Positions 42,509 through 51,426 of a stretch of 57,827 nucleotides of DNA are shown piece after piece. The DNA lies in assembly GCA_025457865.1 (NCBI GenBank), contig JALOTP010000007.1:1-57827 (forward strand). The letters are read 5' to 3'. The position numbers were made by a program, and so were the translations under genes. This stretch comes from Thermoplasmatota archaeon. Lineage in GTDB: Archaea; Thermoplasmatota; Penumbrarchaeia; Penumbrarchaeales; Penumbrarchaeaceae. The notes beneath the pieces were generated by a model. That model saw only the letters and a program-made list of their open reading frames with translations, ran no database searches and was not told the origin of the DNA. Each line of letters opens with the position of its first letter. Within the stretch, counting starts at the first letter, position 1.

Positions 42509-43599
42509 CCTCATTTCAGCTGAGGGACAGAGGGACCGCGGAAAGGGTCCTATATGCCTTAAAGGCCCTGGACCAGGACCTCGATATAATGCATGTCTGC
42601 GGCACCCACCAGGACACGCTCGTCAGGTTCGGTCTCGACCCGCTCCTTCGGGAAGCAGGGGTCAGGGTCCGGCAGGGGCCGGGATGCCCTGTTTGCGTGA
42701 CGACCGGCGAAGAGATAGAGCACGCCGTGACCCTTGCCCGTAAAGGCAAGGTGATAGCCTCCTTCGGGGACATGCTCAGGGTCCCCGGAAAGGAGATGGA
42801 CCTTGCATCCGCCAGGTCCGAGGGTGCCGATGTCCGGATCGTTTACTCATCGACCGACGTCATCAGGATGGCAAGGAGCGAGCCCCATAAGGAGTTCGTC
42901 TTCCTTGGCATAGGTTTCGAAACGACGGCACCGACGACATCCGCCCTCCTCCTTGACAAGGACCTGCCCGAGAACGTCTCCATCCTATCCTATCACCGTA
43001 CAGTGCCCCCTGCCCTTGCCGCGATAGCGAACATGGGGGAGCTCAGGCTCGATGGGCTGATAGAGCCCGGTCATGTCTCCATGGTGATAGGGGAGGCACC
43101 CTACAGGTTCCTGTCGGAGGAGCACGGGCTCCCCCAGGCGATAGCCGGCTTCGAACCATTGGATATGCTCATGGCCTGCCTTGAGATAGCAAAACAGAAA
43201 TCCGAGGGTCGGTCCGTGCTCACCAATCTCTATTCGAGAGTGGTCAGGCCTGAGGGGAACCCTGCAGCTCTTGAGGCCATGTCACGGACGTTCTGCACCG
43301 CCGATGTCAGGTGGAGGGGTTTCCCGGTCATTCCCGGGTCCGGGCTCTCTATCAGGGAGGAGTTCGCCGAGCATGATGCCCGAAAGAGGTTCGAGGACGA
43401 ACTGCAGGAGGTCAAGGACCTTGTCATCCCGGAGCCTCCTGGATGCAGGTGCGGAGAGGTCCTGAGAGGGTTGATGGAGCCTAGGGACTGCCCCCTTTTC
43501 GGTCATGCTTGCACCCCTATGTCCCCGGTCGGTCCCTGCATGGTGTCACGGGAGGGGGGCTGCAACATAGAGTTCCGGTGGGGAAGGAAGCAGAATTGA
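42505..43599 (+). CDS. hypD: Hydrogenase maturation protein HypD
   Basis: A 364-residue HypD, the [4Fe-4S] scaffold on which the Fe(CN)2CO group is assembled with HypC. Motifs CGTHQDT (near 32), GPGCPVCVTT (near 58), GFETTAPTT (near 138) and the C-terminal cysteines (CRCGEVLRG, CPLFGHAC) that hold the cluster are all present. Translation is coupled to hypA by a four-base overlap. HypE is not encoded in the window, so the set here is incomplete. Confidence 0.96.
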   Translation: MTSFQLRDRGTAERVLYALKALDQDLDIMHVCGTHQDTLVRFGLDPLLREAGVRVRQGPGCPVCVTTGEEIEHAVTLARKGKVIASFGDMLRVPGKEMDLASARSEGADVRIVYSSTDVIRMARSEPHKEFVFLGIGFETTAPTTSALLLDKDLPENVSILSYHRTVPPALAAIANMGELRLDGLIEPGHVSMVIGEAPYRFLSEEHGLPQAIAGFEPLDMLMACLEIAKQKSEGRSVLTNLYSRVVRPEGNPAALEAMSRTFCTADVRWRGFPVIPGSGLSIREEFAEHDARKRFEDELQEVKDLVIPEPPGCRCGEVLRGLMEPRDCPLFGHACTPMSPVGPCMVSREGGCNIEFRWGRKQN

Positions 43600-43624
43600 G
43601 ACCTTCATTCACATTCGGTCCATC

Positions 43625-43643
43625 AACAAGACTACGTCTTGTT
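43625..43643 (+). terminator. Stem-loop after hypD
   Basis: AACAAGAC and GTCTTGTT form a perfect eight-base stem around a TAC loop, 25 bases past the hypD stop. It is probably the end of the hyp transcript, although no T-run beyond the arm itself is seen. Confidence 0.5.
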
Positions 43644-43656
43644 CACCGTTACTAGT

Positions 43657-43680
43657 GAGGGGTTGTTCCTTCCACCCCTC
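43657..43680. other. Second stem-loop before the small protein gene
   Basis: GAGGGGT pairs with ACCCCTC over a ten-base loop, only 13 bases beyond the hypD stem-loop. It may strengthen termination or mark the 5' side of the next promoter; CATTAAATAC at 43688-43697 is a TATA candidate directly after it. Confidence 0.45.
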
Positions 43681-43774
43681 CTATCCATCATTAAATACAT
43701 CATCCGTTCCATGGACCTCTGTCGCCGCATTTCCGTTGGCGGTGGCAACAAAAAGAAAACGGTGGTAGATGAAA

Positions 43775-44005
43775 ATGTCTGCAAACAGCACCCTTATGGG
43801 GTATGTGAGGCGCTCCCGCAACGGCGGGGCCCTCAAAGTGAGCGTGTCTAGGAATGCCTTCGAGAATGCTACGAGGTACAGGACCCAGGACGGGACCGAG
43901 TACGTCGGCATGATCATAAACCTCAACAAGCTGAGGTCGCTGCTCTCCGGAGAGCAGGAGGTAACGGCCATAAGCCAGATCCTCGGCGACGAGGGAAAGA
44001 AGTAG
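43775..44005 (+). CDS. Small conserved archaeal protein
   Basis: A 76-residue soluble protein. I believe similar short proteins occur in methanogens and other euryarchaea, with a YVRRS start and a closing EVTAISQI, but I know no function. The ATG at 43775 has GGTGGT eight bases upstream; the ATG six bases earlier would lie too close to it. A strong hairpin follows. The predicted 5' leader is about 55 bases. It is not obviously related to the hyp operon before it, from which two hairpins separate it. Confidence 0.75.
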   Translation: MSANSTLMGYVRRSRNGGALKVSVSRNAFENATRYRTQDGTEYVGMIINLNKLRSLLSGEQEVTAISQILGDEGKK

Positions 44006-44024
44006 TCGTCTGATACTGCTTCAG

Positions 44025-44050
44025 GGGCGGGACGGTTCGCTGTCCCGCCC
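44025..44050. terminator. Strong bidirectional hairpin between convergent genes
   Basis: GGGCGGGAC (44025-44033) pairs perfectly with GTCCCGCCC (44042-44050) around an eight-base loop. It lies between the small protein gene and the convergent BNR surface protein and could end both transcripts. Confidence 0.7.
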
Positions 44051-44070
44051 GCATCTTATTTTCACTGGTC

Positions 44071-47000
44071 CTAATCGAAGAGGCGGTCCAGGAGCTCCTT
44101 GTCATCCTTATCGAGGTTCTCGATCGCTGCCTTCTCCGGGGCCTTTTTTTCGGCTTCCTTGGAAGCTCCGGCGGTCCCTTTCTGGGCATCCGATGGGGCC
44201 TTTCCTTCCTTATCCGTTGCAGGTTCAGGCCTCTCCTTGGAGGCCTCGGCCGCCCCCTTCTCCTCCTCCCATTGCTTCAGCTCCTCAACGGATGCCTCCT
44301 TTCCGTAGAGCTCCCGGTACAGCACCTTCCTCTCGGCCATGGGGTCCTTTGCCTTCTCCCTCTCCCTCTTCCTCTTTAGCAGGAGAAGGGCGATGGTGAT
44401 CGGGGCGATGATGAGAAGCACTATCAGAAGGAAGAACGCAGGGATCACCAAACGGTCGGGCAGGATGCCCAGGAAAGGAAGGATGGATGTCAGGAACCCG
44501 ATGATATCGTCGGTGAGAGGGGCCGGTCCATCGTCCGAAGGGGCTTCCTGGACCTTAACCCGTATCCCCTGGGAAAGATAGGTAGTGGTGCCATCCTCTG
44601 AGACCGCCCTTATCGTAAGTACATAATCCTTCCTCGGTGCGTTCTCCGGCGGGGTGATGACCACGCTCAGTTCGATGGGCCTCTCATGGGCCAACCCTTT
44701 GGAGGGCTCCACGCGATAGGTCGCAACCGGTCTACCCGAGACCTCCAGGTACGCCCACCCTTTCTCTATGAGCTCTCCCTCAAGATGGAGCGTCACATTG
44801 TCCTCCAGGCTGCCCAGGTTAACGATCTCGACCTTGAGGGGTTTGCTCTTCGTCACCCCTTTTCCCCTATAGACCTGGTGGTCCGAGGGTGCATCGATCC
44901 TCACGGAATAATCGGAGAGCTTGAGGAGGGTGGTCCTGACCCTGGAATAATTGCCGTTCTGGAAGGCCATGACCCCGACCGTGTAAGCGCCCAGTGGAAG
45001 TTCGGTCCCGGACAGGTCGTAAGAGGTCCCCTCACCCGTAGAGGTCCAATCGAGCACCCTGCCATCGGTGCGCTTCAACCCTATACGTACCAGGTACGTT
45101 ATGGCAGACCCATCATCACCCGAAGCTGGAGGCCAGTTCAAGGTGATGTTCGTCGTCGTCGTGTTGAATGGACCGAACCGCCCCACCATCGAGGGAGGGG
45201 CCGGACCCGAATCGACCACCCTGAACTGGTGGTCAAGGATATCATAGCCTCCTATGTTGTCCGTGACGTTTATCTTGAGCAGGTAGTAGCCGGGGTTCAG
45301 CGATTCCATGTCGGGAACATCGAAGAACGTGCTCAGGCCCGTATCGAACCAACCCGTTATCTCCAGCTTCCCGGGCATCCGGTGGAGCTTCACGCTGTAG
45401 TAGAGGGGGTCGTCTTCCTCGTCGTACGCGCTGTCCCACCAGATGTGCGGAGTTGGGGAATTGACGAGACCCGGTCTTGCCGTTCCCTTGAAGACGGGCC
45501 GATAGTTTACGGGGATGTCGACATTCACCCTGAGCTGGTCGGTAACGGCCTCGTTCCCGATATTGTCCGATGCCTTCCATTTGACGAAGTTATAGACCCC
45601 TTCGTCCGGGAACGTTATCCACTTCCAGGCGCGGTAGGAGCTCTCGCCCAGGGGTTCTATTCCGTCGGGGAGCGCCCAATCCGTATAAGCGCCCGTCGTC
45701 GTCCTGTAGGCCCACATCATCGTACCGGGGTCCACTCCTGTGGTGTTCAGGTTCGTTGTCCCGGGGTTTATGTCCCTCCAGACGATGGAGCAGTTCACAT
45801 TCCCGTATATCTGCGTATTACGCGGATCGGGGACCACATCTTTGTAGTATGGTGCCTCGAAATCGACCCACACATTCACCATGTTCGATGCCGTCGGCCC
45901 GTTGAAGACCCTGTCCTTGGCCTCGAAGGCCACATGGTTCTCCGTGCCTATGCCGAACTTCACATCAGCCCACGCCTCGTAGGTGTCATTGTCCATCATC
46001 TCGTAGCCGGTGATGGGGACGCCCAACTGGAGGTTGCCGGGCCCGTTGACGGACTTCCTGACGAGGATGGTCCTGGGATCGACCCCGGCCCCGCCGCTGT
46101 CCACGACCCTGACCCTGCACCTCACGGTCTCGGTGGGGATCCATACCGCTTCGTCCGGACCAAGGACGGTCAGGATGGGGGGCGTCGTATCGATAAGTGG
46201 ACCGGGGAAGATGCCTGTTGCCAAATCGTGGCCTGCGATCCCGTCGCTGACCTCCATCCTCCAGTAGTACTGTCCCGGCTGCGAAAGGACCAATGACGCA
46301 AAAAAGGGGACCCCGTCCATGAAATAGATGTCAGCAGGTCCGCGGGTCCTTTCCATGATGAGCCAATCATCCAACGCCTCGACCGTCCCTTCAGCGTCAG
46401 AATAGAGCATGACTCGCGGGTACCCCGTGCCGGGGACATCGTTGTCCTCGTCCTTGTAAACGAGCGTGAAGTTGTAAATGGTCTGGAGACCGCCTATATG
46501 GTTCGAGAAACCGCTGTTCCCCGTGAACGCAGGAAAGAGAAGGATGGGCATCTCGTTGGGTGCGGTCAATGATACGGAGTTCCTGGCGAAGTGAAGGTCC
46601 CTATAGGCCGAGCCTGGATTATCGGGCCTTGTATCGGCCCAAACGCACAGAGGCCTCCCATCATTGTCGAAGATGCCCAGGACCGATTCCTGGTCGGTCC
46701 GGTCCTCCTCGAACCTGTCGGTATCGTCGACACGGAGCATACCTCCCCAGGTCTCCCCCCCGTCCTCTGATATTATGGAGTATGCCTCGGACTCTCTGTG
46801 GGCCTGATCGATGGGGACCGACCTGTTCCAGGTCAGAAGTATCCTTCCATCTCCCATCGCGTCCATGCAGGCGAACGAGTCACCTGTGCCCTCAGGGGTG
46901 TTCAGAAGCCTCTTGTTCCCCGAGAAGGTGGTGCCGTTGTCGTCGCTCCTCACGAAGAACACTTCGTGGGCATCCGTCCTAAGGTCGTTCCATGCGATGT

Positions 47001-47907
47001 AGAGCGTCCCGCGGTCGTCCGTTGCCGGATAGGGATCGGTCCTCTCGTTCCCTATCTCCGCATCGTCCGATAGGAGCACCTCGGGAGAGAACGATACACC
47101 TCTGTCGTGGGAGACCGCGATGAAGGGCGAGAGCCCCTTCTCAAGGTCCCTCATGTCATCCCAGGTCACGTACACATTATCACCCCACACGGCGCACCTG
47201 GGATGATAGTGGTTCCTCAGGTCCAACCCGTCAGTGTTGATCAGAACGGGAGCGGACCATGTTGCCCCTGAATCGTCCGAGAAGGAGGACCATACGTTCA
47301 GGTAGGCACCCGAATCCTTTTTATCTAGCCAGACGCAGAAAAGTCTCCCGTCCTCCATGACCTCGATGTCCGGGCCCATGGCATCCCAGGTCCTGTAGCC
47401 CTTCACGGGATCGACCTTGACCGGCTTGGTGAAGTTCCTTCCATCACGGGTCGTCGTGTGGAGTATATTGGCAGGTCTGGTCATGGTCGGCTCCTCGTTC
47501 CACTCCCGCCAGTCCTCCCAGACGATGTGAACCGTACCGTCCAGGCCAACGGCCATCCTTGGGGTCACCAACTTCTTGTGGGACATGTCGTTCGAGGAGT
47601 TGCCGTCTCGAAGGACATCATCGACCCTTTTGGCGGGTCCCCATGTCCTGCCATTATCCTCGGATATGGTCATGTAGGCACCGTAGAAGAAGGTCTGATC
47701 GCTCCGGTAGAGGACGTATAACCTGCCGTTCTGGTCCGTGCAGATGTCCGTCGGGGTCTGGGTCCTCAGCGCATCGGTCCCATCGAGCATCCTGATGCTC
47801 GCCGAGTAAACGGGCGCCCCGGCCGAGACATCTCTACCCCCGTAAGGGACGATGACCAAGACCATGAACATGGCCGTAAGCAGTACGCCCACCTTGCCTT
47901 TTCTCAT
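44071..47907 (-). CDS. Sialidase/BNR-like giant surface protein with TM anchor
   Basis: 1278 residues. After a signal peptide (MRKGKVGVLLTAMFMVLVIV), residues about 45-450 are a beta-propeller with repeated Asp-box motifs (SEDNGRTWG, SDDSGATWS, SHDRGVSFS, SDDNGTTFS, SEDGGETWG). Ig-like segments follow (about 455-880), then a fibronectin type III domain (about 895-995), and an NEW3-like domain before a transmembrane helix (about 1150-1175) and a Lys/Glu/Ala-rich cytosolic tail. Glycan binding is plausible; catalytic sialidase residues (an Arg triad) cannot be confirmed, so hydrolase activity is doubtful. GGAGGT lies six bases before the ATG, with a TATA (TTTTAATATA, 47973-47964) further upstream. 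Confidence 0.82.
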   Translation of the reverse strand: MRKGKVGVLLTAMFMVLVIVPYGGRDVSAGAPVYSASIRMLDGTDALRTQTPTDICTDQNGRLYVLYRSDQTFFYGAYMTISEDNGRTWGPAKRVDDVLRDGNSSNDMSHKKLVTPRMAVGLDGTVHIVWEDWREWNEEPTMTRPANILHTTTRDGRNFTKPVKVDPVKGYRTWDAMGPDIEVMEDGRLFCVWLDKKDSGAYLNVWSSFSDDSGATWSAPVLINTDGLDLRNHYHPRCAVWGDNVYVTWDDMRDLEKGLSPFIAVSHDRGVSFSPEVLLSDDAEIGNERTDPYPATDDRGTLYIAWNDLRTDAHEVFFVRSDDNGTTFSGNKRLLNTPEGTGDSFACMDAMGDGRILLTWNRSVPIDQAHRESEAYSIISEDGGETWGGMLRVDDTDRFEEDRTDQESVLGIFDNDGRPLCVWADTRPDNPGSAYRDLHFARNSVSLTAPNEMPILLFPAFTGNSGFSNHIGGLQTIYNFTLVYKDEDNDVPGTGYPRVMLYSDAEGTVEALDDWLIMERTRGPADIYFMDGVPFFASLVLSQPGQYYWRMEVSDGIAGHDLATGIFPGPLIDTTPPILTVLGPDEAVWIPTETVRCRVRVVDSGGAGVDPRTILVRKSVNGPGNLQLGVPITGYEMMDNDTYEAWADVKFGIGTENHVAFEAKDRVFNGPTASNMVNVWVDFEAPYYKDVVPDPRNTQIYGNVNCSIVWRDINPGTTNLNTTGVDPGTMMWAYRTTTGAYTDWALPDGIEPLGESSYRAWKWITFPDEGVYNFVKWKASDNIGNEAVTDQLRVNVDIPVNYRPVFKGTARPGLVNSPTPHIWWDSAYDEEDDPLYYSVKLHRMPGKLEITGWFDTGLSTFFDVPDMESLNPGYYLLKINVTDNIGGYDILDHQFRVVDSGPAPPSMVGRFGPFNTTTTNITLNWPPASGDDGSAITYLVRIGLKRTDGRVLDWTSTGEGTSYDLSGTELPLGAYTVGVMAFQNGNYSRVRTTLLKLSDYSVRIDAPSDHQVYRGKGVTKSKPLKVEIVNLGSLEDNVTLHLEGELIEKGWAYLEVSGRPVATYRVEPSKGLAHERPIELSVVITPPENAPRKDYVLTIRAVSEDGTTTYLSQGIRVKVQEAPSDDGPAPLTDDIIGFLTSILPFLGILPDRLVIPAFFLLIVLLIIAPITIALLLLKRKREREKAKDPMAERKVLYRELYGKEASVEELKQWEEEKGAAEASKERPEPATDKEGKAPSDAQKGTAGASKEAEKKAPEKAAIENLDKDDKELLDRLFD

Positions 47908-47995
47908 CTTCCGACCTCCGGGAGTCGGGGGAGCCCCCCGGTCCGAGAAAAGGACGCCGTGGGTATATTAAAAGTTGCGTCGGCCCCGGTCCGGG

Positions 47996-48742
47996 TCAGC
48001 CCATGAGAGCATGTGCTCCCGCTGCAAGGGACAGCATCCCCGAGACCGCCGCAATGATCAGCACAACGGTTCTGAAACGTCCCTCTCTGAAGTTCCTTGA
48101 AAAGGCCATCCCGATGACCAACCCCATGGCTGTGGATGGAAGGAGCACCAGGGAGAGGCCCCAGACATCCATCGTCAGCACACCGGTCGCGGCGAACAGA
48201 AGGAGCGTGAGGAGGTTCAATGAAAGGAAGTAACCTGCAAGGTTCGCCCTGAAACGCTCCTTGCCCATCCCCTCCCTCTGGAACGCAAGTACGACAGGTG
48301 GACCGCTCATGGATATCGCCCCGTTCAGGACACCGCTCGTGAGCCCTATCGCAAGGGTCGCCGGCATACCGGACTCCTTTGCCCTTGGCCTCAAGAACAG
48401 AAGGAGGAGAGAGGATACGATTATGACCGCACCGATGGCGACCCTCAGCAGGTCGGATCCCACGGTCAACAGTAAAAGGGTCCCAAGAGGGAGCCCGAAC
48501 GCTGCTGATATGAAGAGGGGAAGGACCTTCCCAATCCTTGCGGACCTTGTTCGGGTCAGGAACAGTACCGTGTTCATGAAAGTGCCCTGCAGCAAGGCCA
48601 GTGGTATCACGGTCCTGGGTTCTAAGAAAAGGACCATTAGAGGGACTATGATGAGGCCTGAACCGAACCCGGCCAGCCCCTGGACCGCTGCGGCAATGAA
48701 CAGGACCAAGGCCCCCAAAAGGAGGACGAGCAGAGGTTCCAC
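47996..48742 (-). CDS. TauE/SafE-family exporter
   Basis: A 248-residue membrane protein with about eight helices in two repeats. The first begins AAAVQGLAGFGSGLIIVPLM and the second has GLTSGVLNGAISMSGPPVVL, both hallmarks of TauE/SafE (sulfite or sulfonate export). The start is a GTG at 48742, with TTTTAATC about 28 bases upstream suggesting a leaderless message. The ATG at 48761 is out of frame. A sulfonate link to the sulfolactate-type dehydrogenase 1.5 kb upstream is possible but unsupported. Confidence 0.88.
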   Translation of the reverse strand: MEPLLVLLLGALVLFIAAAVQGLAGFGSGLIIVPLMVLFLEPRTVIPLALLQGTFMNTVLFLTRTRSARIGKVLPLFISAAFGLPLGTLLLLTVGSDLLRVAIGAVIIVSSLLLLFLRPRAKESGMPATLAIGLTSGVLNGAISMSGPPVVLAFQREGMGKERFRANLAGYFLSLNLLTLLLFAATGVLTMDVWGLSLVLLPSTAMGLVIGMAFSRNFREGRFRTVVLIIAAVSGMLSLAAGAHALMG

Positions 48743-48790
48743 GACGGGGACGAGCGGACATGGACGATTAAAAGGTTCCCAAGGTCTGAA

Positions 48791-49513
48791 CTATATCAGG
48801 AATGGGGTCCTATCCCTGTAGGTCCGGTATTCAGGGAAGCTCACTGTCATCTCGCCCTCCTCCTTCCGGCAAACCCTGATATAGAACACGATGAGGACCG
48901 TCGAGAAGATGCAGTTCAGGAGCGTGGGCCAGCCAACGAGCCATCCCGCGATGACAAGTATGAAGCCAAGGTACTGGGGGTGCCTTGATACCGAATATGG
49001 GCCTTTTGTCACCAGACCCTCCTTTTTGACCCCCTGGTAAAGGGTGACCCACCCCAGGACGACGAAGACCGTCCCGATCAGCATGAGGAGCGACCCGTAA
49101 ACCATAGGGGCCGTGAACAGGAAGTCCACACCAAGGAGGTGGACCGACAGTACAGTATAGAGGCCTTCCGGCCCTGTACCCCCAAAAAGCCTTGATGCGA
49201 AAAGGACGGTGAAGGAGAGCCCGTACATCTCCACGAAGAGGGATATGAAGAAGGCGACCACAAGACCCGATGACCTCCAATCGAACCTCTTCCTGAAAGA
49301 GAGGGGGATAAGGAAGGCAGAGAAGAGGAGCACGTTCAACAGGACGATATGCCATTCCCCCGTTATCGTCCTCCCCTCTATGGAACCCAGGAAGTGGGCC
49401 GACAAGTGGTCCAGCAATGCGTCCATGTCCAGCAGGAACGATGCGAATAGGGCCAAGAACAGAGCCCTTAGGACCCAGTTGATGATCGGGACCTTCCTCA
49501 TCTTCACCATCAT
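48791..49513 (-). CDS. Isoprenylcysteine/phospholipid methyltransferase-like membrane protein
   Basis: About 240 residues with five or six transmembrane helices. The C-terminal signature GPYSVSRHPQYLG, followed by a hydrophobic stretch and EEGEMTVSFPEYRTY, matches the ICMT/PEMT superfamily, in which this region binds S-adenosylmethionine at the membrane. The substrate (prenyl-cysteine, lipid or other) is unknown. The ATG at 49513 overlaps the stop of the GDPD gene (ATGATG/TGA), so the two are translationally coupled; an ATG at 49501 is possible. Confidence 0.8.
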   Translation of the reverse strand: MMVKMRKVPIINWVLRALFLALFASFLLDMDALLDHLSAHFLGSIEGRTITGEWHIVLLNVLLFSAFLIPLSFRKRFDWRSSGLVVAFFISLFVEMYGLSFTVLFASRLFGGTGPEGLYTVLSVHLLGVDFLFTAPMVYGSLLMLIGTVFVVLGWVTLYQGVKKEGLVTKGPYSVSRHPQYLGFILVIAGWLVGWPTLLNCIFSTVLIVFYIRVCRKEEGEMTVSFPEYRTYRDRTPFLI

Positions 49514-50220
49514 CCGCCCCTTTCCCCGCCTGACAGATCCCATTTTAGCTCCGGTCTGTCCGTGATGATGGCTCCGACACCCCATCCGATGAGCATCCTG
49601 GCCCTTTCCATATCGTTCACGGTCCATGCATGGACCTCGAAACCGGCCCGGATGCATTCTCGGACCACCTCCTCCGTCATGAACCGGTGGTCCAGCCCTA
49701 TGGTCCTGACGGCAAGGTGCCCCCCGACCTCGACCACACCCTCAGGAACCCCTTCCACAAGGATACCTATCCTGACCTCCGGGCATAGCGGGGCGAACTC
49801 CATGAGCTCTATGGGGTTGAAAGAGGTGACAAGGAGGGACCCGGGCGCAAAGGGTCCTTCATCGACGGACCGCCGCAGCATGGATGCAACAGGACCTGCC
49901 GTTCCCTCCCCCTTAAGCTCGATATCGACACCGCACTGCCCCCCGATCAGCTCGAGGACCTCCCTTAGCATCGGGACCCGCTCACCCCCACCTGCATCCA
50001 GCTCCCTGAGATCGGATAGCGTCATTGAAGATACGGGGCCGAAGCCGTCCGTCGTCCTGTCAAGAGTATCGTCATGGATGACGACCAGCTCCCCGTCCGA
50101 TGAGAGATGGACGTCGAGCTCTATCATATCCGCTCCAAGCTCCAAGGCCTTCCTGAAGGATGCGAGCGTGTTCTCAGGGGCATGGGCGGCCGCTCCCCTG
50201 TGGCCTATGACAAGGACCAT
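49510..50220 (-). CDS. Glycerophosphodiester phosphodiesterase
   Basis: A 236-residue GDPD-family TIM barrel that hydrolyses glycerophosphodiesters to glycerol phosphate and an alcohol, a lipid-turnover reaction. It shows IGHRGAAAHAPENTLASF (catalytic His and metal ligands), MIELDVHLSSDGELVVIHDD (metal and second His), IELK and a C-terminal HAWTVND. There is no signal peptide, so it is cytosolic. The start is the Met before VLVIGHRG (50220). It forms a coupled pair with the downstream ICMT-like gene, which suggests a joint role in lipids. Confidence 0.92.
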   Translation of the reverse strand: MVLVIGHRGAAAHAPENTLASFRKALELGADMIELDVHLSSDGELVVIHDDTLDRTTDGFGPVSSMTLSDLRELDAGGGERVPMLREVLELIGGQCGVDIELKGEGTAGPVASMLRRSVDEGPFAPGSLLVTSFNPIELMEFAPLCPEVRIGILVEGVPEGVVEVGGHLAVRTIGLDHRFMTEEVVRECIRAGFEVHAWTVNDMERARMLIGWGVGAIITDRPELKWDLSGGERGG

Positions 50221-50263
50221 GCCCCAGCATAGCATCGGGTGTAGATATCCATTGGGGCCTTCG

Positions 50264-51373
50264 TCAGGTCTTTTTCTCGAAGGGGAACTTGTACTTGATG
50301 AGCCCCATCTCGTCCCTCATGGTAAGTATCTCGCCCTGAAGGCTCACGTTGATAGGAGCCCCTCTTTCCCTGGTCGAGACCATGTGGATATGCTCCTTCT
50401 CGCCTGCGGTGTAGATACGCCCGTAGCCATGGGCCTTCCTGGAGCCCCTCAGCTGCCTCATGACCTCACCGGCCGAGCGTTCGAACTCGTCCATGGTCGT
50501 GAAGGATGATATGTCAACGGCCATGAAGAAGTGGCCAACATTGACACCGGTGATGGCCTTGAGGAACGGACCTCCCTGGAGGGCAGAGGAGAGGACCTCC
50601 ACCACGGTCGAATATCCGTATCCCTTGTACCCTGCGGTATCCTCACCGGGGCCCCCAAGGGGTAAAAGGGCCGCTTTTCCGGTGATGAGGGCTTTGAGGA
50701 TCTCGCTTGAATCCGTCAGCGTACTTCCATCCTCCCCAATTACGAGGCCCTCCGGGACCTGTCTTCCTTCCCTTGCATAGTACTCTATCTTCCCCCTCTG
50801 CCAGATCGATGTGGCGCAGTCAAGGACGAAGGGGAACTCCTCATCTGTGGGGAACGCTATGGTGAACGGATTGGTCCCAAGCATGGCCTCGGTCCCGAAG
50901 GTCGGGGCGACAGAGGGGCGAGCGTTCGTGCCGGTGATGCCCAGCATCCCGGAAGCGGCCGCCATGGTGGCATAGTACCCCGCGGCCCCGTAATGGGTCG
51001 AGTTCCTTACCGCCACCATCCCCATCCCGTACTTCTTGGCCTTATCGATGGCAAGCTGCATGGACCGCTTACCCACCGGGAAGCCCATGCCGAAACGTCC
51101 GTCGATGACTGCGGTTGTCGGGCCGTCCCTGACGATCGACATCTCAGCGTCCGCTGACTGCTGGCCTTTACGGATGCGGTCATAGTAGAACGGTTTCAAT
51201 CTGTTCACGCCGTGAGAGCTTATCCCTCTTCGGTCAGCATAGGAGAGAACCTCGGCGCAGACGTCCGCATCGTCAGGCGGCACCCCCAACTTCATGAATA
51301 CGTCCGCAGTGAAGTGCTCAAGGACATCATAGCTTAGATGGACCGTCCCTTCCTCTTCTTCCTTCTTCACCAT
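50264..51373 (-). CDS. Ldh2-type malate/lactate/sulfolactate dehydrogenase
   Basis: A 369-residue NAD(P)-dependent dehydrogenase of the malate/L-lactate (Ldh_2) superfamily. Recognisable are GISSHGVNRL with the catalytic His (near 55), AVRNSTHYGAAGYYA, GTNPFTIAFPT and the GGPGEDTAGYKGYGYS loop (near 240). Members reduce or oxidise 2-hydroxyacids, such as malate, sulfolactate, and the precursor for methanogenic cofactors; the exact substrate cannot be read. AGGTGG lies eight bases ahead of the ATG. Neighbouring lipid genes do not inform its role. Confidence 0.9.
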   Translation of the reverse strand: MVKKEEEEGTVHLSYDVLEHFTADVFMKLGVPPDDADVCAEVLSYADRRGISSHGVNRLKPFYYDRIRKGQQSADAEMSIVRDGPTTAVIDGRFGMGFPVGKRSMQLAIDKAKKYGMGMVAVRNSTHYGAAGYYATMAAASGMLGITGTNARPSVAPTFGTEAMLGTNPFTIAFPTDEEFPFVLDCATSIWQRGKIEYYAREGRQVPEGLVIGEDGSTLTDSSEILKALITGKAALLPLGGPGEDTAGYKGYGYSTVVEVLSSALQGGPFLKAITGVNVGHFFMAVDISSFTTMDEFERSAGEVMRQLRGSRKAHGYGRIYTAGEKEHIHMVSTRERGAPINVSLQGEILTMRDEMGLIKYKFPFEKKT

Positions 51374-51426
51374 TCAGACCACCTGTTCCTTGAAGACCCC
51401 TAATAGTACCCTATGACGGACCGGCA

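Noticed and set aside
44686..46296. 536-residue plus-strand frame opposite the BNR surface protein
   Set aside because: Antisense shadow of a GC-rich gene. The minus strand has a signal peptide, Asp boxes and an FN3 domain; this frame has no recognisable domain and is rich in H, P and G.
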